A stretch of DNA of 64,000 nucleotides from Endomychus coccineus (lineage: Eukaryota; Arthropoda; Insecta; Coleoptera; Endomychidae). Positions 10,742 through 21,319 of this stretch are shown piece by piece. The stretch lies in contig OY294067.1 of NCBI GenBank assembly GCA_958510875.1, positions 247,891,736-247,955,735 on the forward strand. The letters are read 5' to 3'. The first letter of the stretch is position 1, and each line of letters starts with the position of its first letter. The position numbers and the translations under genes are program-made. The notes below the pieces were generated by a model. That model saw only the letters and a program-made list of their open reading frames with translations, had not been told where the DNA came from and searched no databases.

Positions 10742-11203
10742 GCGCACCTGACTTTGAGACGCTATATCTCAGAAACAATTGAGAAATTGTTATAAACTAT
10801 GAATATATTTTTTGTACATTTTTTTAAGATAAACAACTTTCATTTAGAATTTTTCGTATTACATTAATTTTTGAAGGTCAAAAAGTGAAAAATCGGATTT
10901 TTGGTGACTTTGGCGACCTCTATTTTTTTGGGAAGTAACTACAGAGAGTTTTACCCGAACAAGAAATGTAGAAAAACTGAAAATGAACATTTTTTGTCCT
11001 TATACTTTTTTTCCTCCGACTAACGGGAAGCGAGATAAATGGAATCCAAAATTTTTTCAAGATGGCGGCGATTCCGAAACAGGTGGGGATACGCCAACTT
11101 GGCATTTTACGTTTTTGACCACCAGTAACAACATATCAAAAATCCAGCTTACCCGCAATTTTTTCGATCTATCCCCTTTTTTTCGACTAATTTGACTGTA
11201 CTA
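10742..11203 (-). repeat. right TIR of E1
   Basis: Inverted copy of 9294-9745; arm-to-arm identity is very high over the ~300 bp compared by eye. Confidence 0.85.
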
Positions 11204-11858
11204 AATAGTTACTAATAATCAACACATAATTCAAACAGTTACATCTGAAAATAAATATCTCAGACCTAATTTTGTTAATATGGGATGATAGGATGAACAA
11301 AATTCTGATCGATAATTTGTGGAGTAAAACTTTTATCTCAATCACTAGACAATTACTTTATTCAAAAAGACCTAAAACTATCTCGATAAATAATTTACTA
11401 TAAAAAATGAATAGTTGTAAATAAATCATCAAGGATCGTTCATAAATTTCAATATCACGCGTTGGAAATTTATCTGCCTCACAGGCAGATATTAAATATT
11501 CAGCCATCTGAAAGTTCCGTGAGGCACGTACTTATTCAGTGAGAGCTATATTTTATTTCTAATCGCCCATTAGTGTTAAGTTTAAAATTCTTTTGAATAC
11601 AAAAACTTTGTGTTTGAACTTGGTGGTATTTGATGTACTCCTTATTTAATGAAACGTTTAAACAGTTTGCTATCTCATAATTTATTGAATTAATCTAAAT
11701 CAACTTTTGAGACGATGAAATTGGCTCCCTGACGTACAAGTTATGTTATCATATTATGTTCTGCGATTTCGTAATTTAATTATATTCCTACGTAGTTGTT
11801 TTTCAAAACTCATAAAAATTCAAATGTTCAAATGTACGAAACATTATACCTAAATTAG
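11204..11858. other. no gene; one short palindrome
   Basis: A+T-rich spacer between E1 and E2. Contains a perfect 9-bp-arm palindrome TATCTGCCT-CAC-AGGCAGATA at 11471-11491. No ORF or repeat family recognised. Confidence 0.5.
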
Positions 11859-12401
11859 ACCCATTGGAAAAGGAAGAGAATATAACAAAAATGAAAGTAA
11901 AAATAATTTACGGGCGATCTGAGGTCAGGAAGTGGAAAGGGGCGAGTTTTTAAGGGTAAAAAACGGTTTATCTCGATTTCCTGCAAAACTACAAGTCCTA
12001 TGGAAAAAAGTTGAATAGCAAAGTTGTAGGTAATAAAAAGATCTACTTATGTGGAAAATTGAAATAACCAAGTTTTTGTTTTTTTATTCTTATCTTTTAG
12101 CAAATAAAATTTTGGTGAAAGTTTACCTTTTTATGTCCTTAACACACTGTAATTTTTTTGATTTAAAATATCTATTTTTTCACCTTATTTTGATATAATA
12201 TAGAGAAAGCACCCTAATTTTCAATCGAAAATTCTCACGTCAAAATATCTGCTTTTTCAAAAAAGTCGCTAAGCTTTTTGTTCGTTGAAATCTCTACTTT
12301 CTGATGGTGTGAAAAAATATATATATTACTATGTTAAATGTTCTCAAAAAATGCAAAGAAACGAAACAAACTCGAATCCGAAAATCATTATGTACAATTT
12401 T
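11859..12401 (+). repeat. left TIR of E2
   Basis: Pairs with 13045-13627. Landmarks are the shared runs ATCTGAGGTC near 11930 and AAACGGTTTATCTCGATTTC near 11970. Confidence 0.75.
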
Positions 12402-12520
12402 GAGCTATTTATTAAAATTTATATTTTAATTACTCGAAAAGCTTCAAACTTGCCTGGGTAACGAACATTATGCCCAAATTTACAGAGAAGTAATTAATTC
12501 CGGAAATATTGCTCAAAACT

Positions 12521-12806
12521 ATTAGCTGCAGCTGTGAAACTGGATGTAACAGTTTAAAATGTGGCTGCCGAAAACATTGTTTAAAATGCACAAATTTATG
12601 CTCAAAATGTCATGGTTCTGAAAATGCTCCAATGCTACGAGGAAGTTGATGATCCAGATGAAATTGTGTATGAAGAACCAATTCAGACTGGAAATAATAT
12701 TGGAGACGAAGACGATGATTTCGAAGATCTACTAGAATCGGGAAGGTTTGTCGAATCTAACGATGAAGAAATGCCATCAAAGAGACAAAAACTAATAGAT
12801 AAGTGA
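12521..12806 (+). pseudogene. cysteine-rich, acidic-tailed ORF of E2, frameshifted
   Basis: Begins I-S-C-x-C-x3-C-x4-C-x-C-R-K-x4-C-x3-C-x2-C-x-G, which aligns residue for residue with the E1 ORF (V-S-C-x-C ... C-G-C-R-K). The frame is lost by a one-base change near 12640. It resumes in the next frame with an acidic stretch (DDPDEIVYEEP, DEDDDFED) and a basic end (PSKRQK) closing at TAA-TGA near 12806. Same architecture as E1: cysteine cluster, acidic tail, basic terminus. The N-terminal part is missing. Probably the C-terminus of the transposase of the autonomous parent. Confidence 0.6.
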
Positions 12807-13044
12807 TTATGAATCAAGATTAGGTATTTATAAATAACAAGATTAATGTTTTTAAAAATATTATAATGAATAACGTAATTAATGTAAAGTATCTAAATTC
12901 AATAGTACGATTTACATGTATATTTATATATTATGAGATTTTCTATGACATAAATTTAATTAGAATTTAATAAATCAACTTTTTTACTGAAAAAAATAGC
13001 TGCAGTCACAATTTTTAGATGAAATCCCCTTTAAATCCTACCTA

Positions 13045-13627
13045 CAAAATTGTACATAATAATTTTCGGATTCGAGTTTTTTTGGTTTCTTTGCATTTTT
13101 TGCCATAGTAATGTATTTTTTTTCTACAATCAGAAAGTAGAGATTTCAACAAACAGTAAGCTCACCGACTTTTTTTAAAAAGCAGATATTTTGACGCGTG
13201 AATTTTCGATTGAAAATTGGGGTGCTTTTTCGATATTAAGTCAAAATAAGGTGAAAAAATGAATATTTCAAATCAAAAAAATTACAGTGTGTTTGAGACA
13301 TTAAAAGGTAAGCTTTCACCAAATTCCGTGGGAAAATTTTTTTTTTTTTGTAAAACAAAAATAATAAACCAAAAATTTGGTTATTTGAATTTTTCACATA
13401 AATTTTGGGGTTATGTGAAAAAAGTTTGGGTACAAAAGTTGTAGATCTTTTTATTACCTACAACTTTGTCATTCAACTTTTTCCGTAGGACTTGTAGTTT
13501 TGCCGGAAATCGAGATAAACCGTTTTTTACCCTTAAAAACTCACCCCCTTCCACTTCCCGACCTCAGATCACACGTAAATTATTTTTCCTTTCATTTTTG
13601 TTATATTCTCTTCCTTTTCCAATGGGT
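13045..13627 (-). repeat. right TIR of E2
   Basis: Inverted copy of 11859-12401; slightly longer through small insertions. Confidence 0.75.
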
Positions 13628-14039
13628 TTCATCCTACTATAATTTTTTTTGGTTTCAAAAATTATCGACCCTGGTCTAAATACCCAAATTTCTACATGAA
13701 AATGCCCATACCACATGTTAATCATATTATAATTTGACCGGTTCACCCCTTTGAAAGTTATTACAAAGCTCATAAAACTCTGCCTACTCACTAGCAACAC
13801 TGCAAAATTTCAAGGGTAGATACCCAAAATCACCACCACAAATCACATAATTTAATCAACGTAACCAAAGTATCCAAATACATACCTATTGTATATCGAA
13901 AACAATACAATTATGAATTATTACTTGAAACATGATTGAGCATACGTTGTTGAACAATGGTCCCTATGAACAAATTCCCAGGAACCCTTTATCTAAATCA
14001 GTTAAATTAGTAAATCTCCGATAATTTGAAACAGAAGCT
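13628..14039. other. no recognised feature
   Basis: A+T-rich spacer; no motif seen. Confidence 0.4.
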
Positions 14040-14770
14040 TGGACTTTCGAATCCTAATCTTCCTAAACTTAATTGTTTACCTAATATTTATAAGCCAAGT
14101 AATTCCATCATTTCAAACATTGATTGTCTCACGTATAACATAGCAAAATGATAAGTTAAGGAACTTAGCAACTTTCAAGTAGCACCAAGATGATCTGTAA
14201 AAAATTATAATTGCAAAATTGAAAGATTTCAAACTTGAACCTGATGATACTCTCGTTTCATTTGATGTTTTTCCCTATTTATAAATACCCCAATCCTTGA
14301 GCCGGTAAAATTTTAAACATTAATATTCCCAATGAAAACCGCACAGAATACGTAATCCTCACGTCTATGTATGGAGCAAAATTATTTCACTTTCAACAAA
14401 AACTACTATGTAGGTATAAACAAACAAGAGACCAAAAAAGGTAATTGGAACTCAACCAAGTTACCAAATTAGAGCCATAGCCTTCGAATAAAATTCAAAA
14501 TTTCAGTTATCATCGTTCAGTAATTAATACATTCCATGATTTGTTTTCTAAATTAGCAATACAACTTGCTTATAGATTTAAGAATAAACTATGAAACCGT
14601 TTAGGCAACATTTGATTAAGGTTTCAGACTCCGACAAATCCGGGATTTACAAAATCGATTCTGAGTCGTGTTCAAAATGCTATGTGAGCTTAACCAGAAG
14701 GAATATTCCAACTCGGTATAAAGAACATTTTGCCCATATAAAGAAAAATAATGGCGAAAATAAGCGTTAG
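14040..14770 (+). pseudogene. Penelope-like element relic (copy 3), RT to GIY-YIG
   Basis: Heavily decayed PLE in the opposite orientation to copies 1-2. Near 14045-14170 one reads LPKLNCLPNIYKPS, then SNID and YNIAK, the PLE RT motif around LPKIHK and P-T-Y. Near 14235, LEPDDTLVSFDV corresponds to RT motif A (the catalytic Asp of SFDV). Near 14640-14765, DKSGIYKID, CSKCYV and RYKEHF give the GIY-YIG domain start. Many stops and frame changes separate these blocks. In the nuclease, the usual GQT after the YV pair reads SLT. Nonfunctional. Confidence 0.75.
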
Positions 14771-14949
14771 CCGAACATATTTCAAATACATGTCACACCA
14801 TTTCTTAAGAAACTTTGTCACTGATTGTTTCTTATTTATAATTTGGAGGTTAGATCATTATTTAAAAATGTCACACCTACAATGTCCTTGTATCAGTGAA
14901 ATAACACTTTTGTTTTGGAATATATATATTACACTATGTACAGTGTCAC

Positions 14950-16490
14950 CATTAAAGTTCGCACCCAAAACAGAGCTGACCCTTTTCACGAGAAAAAGGA
15001 AAGCTGGCAAGCTTGGGCAGTAGCCTCTATAGTACAAGGCCTGAACGCTCGACCGTGAGGCTATGTTGCAGCTGGTCACTCGTATGTTACAGCATAATCC
15101 ACGGAAAGCACTACCACTGCCGCACTTGGAGCGATAATGAAGGTGATTATGAAAGGTGCGGCAACAAAAGCTGCCCATAGACTTATATCAATTAGGACTG
15201 TGGGAGGAAAAAGGTAGCCACACCTCACTAGCAATCAGTGGTGAAACACACCACATCTACTCAATGAAAACGGATGAGTTCACACCACGATGCACCTTTG
15301 ATGAGAAGTATGGTATAAGCATACCCCCCTGAGAAGATTGGTTAAACAATAACCAATCAGCCCTGCCAAACAATGGTGAAATCTGGTTCACTGATGGAGC
15401 CAGAAACCTTGGGCAGCCGGAAGCAGGGATAATACCGCAAGCGCCCAGGTAAATGTATTTCTATACCTCTGGACAAACACGCCACCATTCTTGAAACGGA
15501 GATCCTGGCAATAACGCGCTGTGTACAAATAGCGCTGGAAGAAAGAGTGCAAACCCACATTAAAATAAGCAAATACCGCAAGACAGCTCTTGCTGCGCTG
15601 AGAATAGCATCGAAGCTGGTGTCGGGGTGCATCAATATGCTAAACCATCTTGGCGGAGACGAAGGCAAGCTCATCCTATTCTGGTTCCCCGGTCACTATA
15701 AAATAAGAGGACACGAACCAGAGGTGAGCATCTCGAAGAGTAACATCAAAGAGGCAATCTCTGGGCCCTGATTGGATGGCACGTTAGGAAAGACTGGTCT
15801 CAGCAAGTGAGGAACATGGTTAAAACCGATGTCAAACTGCTAACACAGATACTGACAGGACACGGACCATTTAACTACCACCTCCACAGGATGAACCTTG
15901 ATGATTCGCCTTTGTGAAGGTGGTTCAAACGGAAGAACGAAACGTCAATGCCCGTTCTGTGCAGATGCATAACACTGATCCCCCAAAACGCAGAGCACTC
16001 TCGGTAGAGCTATACGACTAGATACGAAGATGGTGCTAAACCTCTTCAGGGCATTAGGTACCTACCCGGTCCCGACTGGGAGTTGAGTAGGTGGCTGTTT
16101 GTACACCTCGGGCACCCAGTCAATACTCTGGAGTGGGAACCGATCCCGTCTACCTCTGAAGCCTAGTGAACACCCGAACGAGTGGGATCCGCTTCACTAG
16201 GACGACGTTTAAATGATATATCACGAAATTGCTATTAACCTCTTTAAGAATCGTTCACCTCTAGGAGAATGGTGTACACTCTCGGGCGGGAAGCGCCCCT
16301 CTTGTAGATGGGTGAACACTCTTGGGTGGGAGGCTCCACTAGGTGACACGTTAATCGTTAACCTGGAGACCACCATGGTGAACACTCTCGTGTGGGAACT
16401 GCCCTTTGGTGAACTGGTGAACACTCGTCGGCAGGGATTGCAATGCCCCCCTTAATTAACAATGATAATAATAATAATAATAATAATTAT
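14950..16490 (+). pseudogene. R1/LOA/I-type non-LTR relic: RT end, RNase H, 3' UTR
   Basis: A 5'-truncated, decayed element. It starts in the RT (KTELTLFTRKRK near 14970) and continues with an RNase H domain at ~15375-15830. EIWFTDGA carries the first catalytic Asp, SKLVSGCINML follows, and FWFPGH-KIRGHE is the motif usually written WVPGHSGIxGNE. A tail with LTGHGPFNYHLHRM comes next. A GC-rich 3' UTR with internal repeats and an (ATA)n tail (16463-16489) completes it. Several stops and frame changes. The copy at 35440-37330, other strand, is the same family and shares the 3' UTR. RNase H would remove the RNA strand during retrotransposition. Confidence 0.75.
16100..16450 (+). repeat. degenerate GTGAACACTC repeats in 3' UTR
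   Basis: About six irregular copies of a GGTGAACACTC-x-TGGGA unit spaced ~30-80 bp (for example near 16171, 16272, 16311, 16377 and 16420). The reverse-strand relative at 35.5-35.8 kb keeps the same units, so this is a family property, not local noise. Confidence 0.65.
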
Positions 16491-17631
16491 AACAGTTTAT
16501 TCGTCTATTTATGTTCCATGTTGTGAGTTGAATGCACCGGCACACATTTTTCCATGTTACCTTCAAATTTATTGTAACAGCAATTTCTCTACACAATTCG
16601 GTGCAAATCGGTGCCAGGACAAACAAAACTATTAGATATTATATGGCAATCCCTTCTTTAAAGGAAGGCATATCATATGGAGAATTATATTGAAAAAAGG
16701 AAAAACGCAAATGGAATGTGAAATGAATATGGAATAATAATAATATTGAATAATATTAATGTAATTTACTAATATATAACTTTTAATAGTTTTAAATTGA
16801 ATTGGAACTAAGTTATTAGCTGAAATAATTAGCAAATAACTACGTTATTAAAGAGATAAGTATATTAAGTATATAAATATTACCAATTTTTTTAAATTAA
16901 TTGGAATTAATTAGAAAGTAATTACTTCTAAAAGTATTAGATATTGATGTATTGGAATATTATTAAGAATAACATTAATAAATTATCAACTAATTATAAA
17001 CTAAGACAGTAGCTATATATAGTCAGATATATATTGATTAGAATTAGTTTAAAAAAGTATATTATTGCCATGGAAAATAATCTGGTTAACATATGGTTAT
17101 CCCAGGATGGAAACCAGTTATTATTATAATGTATATAAAGTATTGAGTATGCAGAAATTTTTCAAGATATTTATAAGTAGAAAGCAATAAAGATTAATCA
17201 TACTATTAATAAATGTTTGGATATCTGACGAGGTTCAGAAAATTCTTTTGTTTACAATCATTATTGTAATAAATAAGATGACGAGAAACAATTTTAAATT
17301 AAATTAATATGTGATTAGCAGTTACATATTATTTGGAAATGCGATTTGCGTACAACAAAATTCCTTAGTCAATCGTAACAATAATATAAAAATTGCAACA
17401 AAGCATATTTCATTCATATTATAGTGAACATAGTACCAATTAAATCAGCGAAGTAATTGCGAGCGAATATTTCATTCGATATTTCAATAACAATCCAGTG
17501 GCTGTAGGAATGATCACCCAGGACGTCACGGGACAATTGAAATATGTAACTAAGCAAAATCAGTTGAATTTATGTTATAGAGAAATTAAAAATAAAGTAA
17601 GATGATGAATGTAGGCGCAGTATTATCAAAA
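16491..17631. other. no recognised feature
   Basis: Very A+T-rich spacer; no ORF, RNA gene or repeat assigned. Confidence 0.5.
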
Positions 17632-20135
17632 GAATTTTTTTTTTAATTGTTCTGGCATTGACCAGGTCATTTGCCACGTAGTTTTGAAAGAACGTTCGGG
17701 CTAGCTAAAGCAACATGAAATTAATTCCACAATTACCACCAGGATTAGGGAGAGGTAACACACACTTCTCGCCCTGGGACCGATCCGGGCATTTGAACAG
17801 ATGGAAGGCCACGGAAACACATATATGAGAGAGGAAAGGATACGTGTCCTGCAGATCCTACTTCGTCTAGACTTTATATTTTAATTTTCGATTTATGAAA
17901 GAATTTATAGAAAGTGCGATAAATTTCCACAGAGTTCTTTAGAAATACGGAGGGTAACCATATGGGTTCCTCACAACCAAGGGATCTCAATTGTGTTATT
18001 AATCAATCGGAATTCACTCTGTTCATTTCACAGCCAAAAATTATATGATACAAATCTCCATACTCCCCGCAGTTACATACGGGAGTTTCACATAATCCAA
18101 TTTTGTGTAAATGTGTGGGAAAAAGAGCGTGGTTGAATTTTATTCTCGATATAATTGTGATTTCATTTCTGTTGAGTGAATGCTGGCTGAACCAGGGTTT
18201 TGATGGTATTGACAGATGAAATTTACAGAAATTTGTACTATTCGTGGTGCTGTAGTTTCTCCAGCGAACGTTCCATTTATTTTGCAATTGTCTTTTGTAT
18301 TGATGGTGAATATCCGACAGACAAATTGATGTAATGGAATCACTCTTCCCAGTAAAGTTCTTGGCAGCACTATCAGCTAAAATATTGCCTTGAATTCCTG
18401 TATGCCCTTTGATCCAAATTAATCTTACGGAGATGGATCTCGTATGAAAACCATGTTATAACTCAAGAATGTTATAGATAAAAGGGTTTAAGAGGTAATG
18501 GCGAAGAAAATTTCGAATTGTCAATAGGACCGCTTGGAAATCTGTGAATATTGTGATTGATTGCCCTATAGTATTCCTGTTGCACCACTCCAGGGCTTTA
18601 TAGATTGCTAAAGCCTCAGCTGAGAAAATAGAGGCAAATTTTGGAAGATTGAAAGATTTCTGTATCTTTAAAGAGGGAATAACAAAAGCACTGGACACAT
18701 ACTCTTTTCCTTTAGATCCATCAGTGTAGACATTCAAAGAATTTGAATTATATCTGAGGAGAATGATATTGTTCAATTGAATACATTCACTATAGTTAGG
18801 TATAATAATTCAAGGCTGGTAGAGAACGTTATCTAAACTGAAGTTAAACAAATATTCGCATTCAATATTACGAATCTCTAGATCATGAAATTCTCCAACT
18901 GCAGCTGCCAAAAGAGGTGTAGATTTCCGTTCCCAATATGGATCTCTCAACGTTTTTGTATAAATATTATGCCAACTTTGGAAAAGCCCTGGATTTTTAA
19001 GTTCGCAGTTTGTAATATATTTTTGGGCTAGATATTTCCTGCGTAAATTTAAAGGTGGTTCTGCGGCTTCCACAAGAAGTGCCTCTGTAGGTGTAGACTT
19101 CAGAGCACCTAGCACAATCCGAAGTTACTTGAATTGAACTTTATCCGGTTTAACCAAATGACAATTGCTAGCTGTACCATAAACCACTGATCCATAATCC
19201 AACATTGATCTAATGTATGATCTATAAAACAATAATCCTGTAGATTGATCACAACCTCCAACCCTGTGAGATATGCATCTCAGAAAATCCAGACCTTTTT
19301 CAACTCTGTTTACAATATGTGTTACATGTTCGTTCCATAACAATTTCCTATCTAAAACAATGCCAAGATATTTATATCCGTTGAGAACTGGGATCTTAAA
19401 ACCACTCAGAGGCAAAGACGACGGAGCAGAAATTTTGTGTTTCCTTGTGAAAAATACGACACCGCTCTTATTGGGCGATATGGTAAGTGCATTTTGGCAA
19501 GTCCAATGACTGAATACAGACGTTATATACTTCAATTCCTTGATGCCTTTTTCGATTGTTTTGCAGAAGCAGTAAATAACAAAATCATCCGCATATTGAA
19601 TGATTCTTATTGCAGGAGAAAAATTAAAATGAATATCAAGAGTATAGATGTTGAAAATTAGCGGACTGAAGACTGAGCCCTGAGGCAGGCCCGAGTAACT
19701 CTTTCTAGGCACAAAAAGTGAACTATTATGTTTGATAAAAGATACTCTTCCATTGAAAACATTGATTATGCATTTAGAATTTTGCGAAGGTAGACCTATA
19801 TGGATTAGTTTTTCATGTAGAATTGCCAAATTGACATCGTTGTAGGCTGATTTAGAATCGATAAATAAGGCGGTTGTAATTAAGTTGTCACTAAATGATG
19901 ATTGGATATCTGAAACAACATGAGATACAGCATCAATCGTTCCAAATTGGCGTTTGAATCCATATTGATTATTAGGTAATTTTTTGTTCTTATACAACCA
20001 AAGTTCTAATCGAAATTTCATCAACCTCTCGAAGGTTTTCAGAACACAACTCATCAACATGATGGGCCGAAAAGAATCGATGGAATTTTCGTTTTTGCCT
20101 GGCTCACGAATCAGGATGACACAGCAAACAAAAGA
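17632..20135 (-). pseudogene. I-type non-LTR ORF2 relic: RT + RNase H, one frame, three stops
   Basis: About 710 codons read in one minus-strand frame from ~20135 to 18003, interrupted only by stops at 19125-19127, 18810-18812 and 18456-18458. RT: GKNENSIDSFRPIM, NNQYGF, LFIDSKSAYNDV, LPQGSVFSPL, QYADDFVIY (YADD at 19584-19595), YLGIVLD. RNase H: VYTDGSKG, AEALAIYKALEW, FTDFQAV, WIKGHTGIQGN-LADSAA. The end has CNCGEYGDLYHIIFGC, a cysteine/histidine cluster typical of the I and Jockey-type C-terminus. The endonuclease and everything upstream are missing. A run of T at 17637-17646 (poly(A) on the coding strand) marks the 3' end. No frameshift in 2.1 kb is unusual for the window and suggests a fairly young loss. 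Confidence 0.85.
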
Positions 20136-20170
20136 AATAATAATGATGAAATAAAGATGAATTGTGATAT

Positions 20171-20329
20171 ACGTAAGTCTGCAGCTTTGGTCCGCATATG
20201 ACTCAGGTACATTGTGGAAAAGTCTGACAGCAGTACCTAATATGAGTTACAAAATATTTCAAAAGATTTTTGACGTAAGACTGGAGCTTTGATCCACTTA
20301 GGTACAATGTGGAGAAGTCTCACAGCAGT
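20171..20329. repeat. direct repeat, ~60 bp units 104 bp apart
   Basis: The segment 20171-20232 (GTAAGTCTGCAGCTTTGGTC ... GACAGCAGT) recurs at 20275-20329 with a few changes and one gap. Origin unknown. Confidence 0.6.
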
Positions 20330-21083
20330 GAGGATGACAAATACTGCAGAAGGCAGATCTGCAAAGTATGTTCCTAACTATCAGGAGAAAATGTTAGCGT
20401 TACATGAAATTGAAGATTTATGAAGATGAAAGGCCGTGAGAGCCAGATGATGAGCGCGAGAATATAGTAAAGAAAGACATGAAGATGGTACAAAGATAAC
20501 AATGTTTCTATATATATAAGTAAATAAATAATTTGGAAAATCCGATAATTTAATATAAAACAAGTAGATTTTGAATATAAATTGAAAACAGTATTATGAT
20601 GCAATCATATCATTTCAGGAAAGAAGCCTTGAAACTAAAGAGTATGCGCAAATCCCAGAGTAAAATAATAATATATGTGACCATTAATTATGAACCAAAT
20701 TTTGTCGGTGATATATTGTATCAAATAGGAATTGTAAAGGAAAATCGAATATTGGAAAAAGAAAGTAAACCATAAGTTCACATTTTTTTTTATCTTGCGA
20801 TGGAGATGTGATATCCCGAAGACATTCATCCTAAATCAGATAACTCACAATATTCTATTTTCTTATGCCATATGAATATTTATTGAATATTAACATACAA
20901 CATATTTGTTATTGTTTTATATATCCTTATAAATAACGTGTCGACAAGGTTCTGACCGTATGTGCATAACATGAATGTCAATGCAGGCACGTAGGTCAAC
21001 CTTTGCCGAACTTTAGGAGAGGAGTTAGGCTTCTCCCTTGAGAATAGATTTTTAAGTTCAGTGAGTTACTAGCTACAAGTTAT
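20330..21083. other. no recognised feature
   Basis: A+T-rich; nothing assigned. Confidence 0.4.
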
Positions 21084-21319
21084 CAGTGCTTTCCAAACTT
21101 TTTGTACCTGCGCCCCCCTCTTTGGAAATAAAATTTGTTGTGCCCCCCTTAATTTTTCTAACAATCCAATTTCATAAACACTCATCTGATATTGTAATTC
21201 GACTATTCGACTTTTTTAATTTGTATTCGAAAATGATATTTTGGAATCAGCTGCATGCCCCCCATGCAACAGTCTTGCGCCCCCCTAGGGGGGCGCGCCC
21301 CACAATTTGGAACACACTG
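21084..21319. mobile_element. hAT-like MITE with C/G-rich blocks
   Basis: Ends CAGTGCTTTCCAAA on the left and TTTGGAACACACTG on the right, an imperfect ~14 bp inverted repeat beginning CAGTG as in many hAT-type elements. The same six bases AGTTAT directly flank both ends; hAT duplications are usually 8 bp, so superfamily is tentative. The body carries striking CCCCCC runs (near 21113, 21146, 21259, 21280) and a GGGGGGCGCGCCCC block in otherwise A+T-rich DNA. Confidence 0.55.

Larger units (their letters stand above)
9294..11203. mobile_element. long-TIR DNA element E1
   Basis: A ~1.9 kb unit with ~455 bp terminal inverted repeats (9294-9745 and 10742-11203). Outer ends read TAGTACAGTCAAATTAG and its reverse complement, so a TA target with CAGTCAAA ends is plausible. 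The arms are nearly identical: a 61-codon ORF can be read with the same protein from both. The unique centre (9746-10741) carries a short ORF with a cysteine-rich domain and acidic tail. No transposase catalytic domain is present, so it is a non-autonomous deletion derivative. Superfamily unknown. Confidence 0.8.
11859..13627. mobile_element. long-TIR DNA element E2
   Basis: A ~1.77 kb unit with ~550 bp inverted repeats: 11859-12401 and 13045-13627. The outermost shared bases are ACCCATTGGAAAAGG; the innermost are CGAATCCGAAAA and neighbours. Arms are diverged (roughly 85-90 percent by eye), so this copy is older than E1. The TIR sequence is unrelated to E1, yet the centre holds a homologous cysteine-rich ORF. 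True termini and target duplication could not be fixed; flanks beyond the shared bases do not match. Confidence 0.75.

Noticed and set aside
9382..11105. Two ORFs with the same 61-residue product (9382-9567 plus, 10920-11105 minus)
   Set aside because: They are the two arms of the E1 TIR read in mirror image; identity follows from the repeat, and there is no sign of coding constraint.
16213..16455. 80-codon ORF near the R1/LOA/I-type relic
   Set aside because: It is the 3' UTR repeat array read in one frame; the repeated WE-P-G pattern reflects the DNA repeat.
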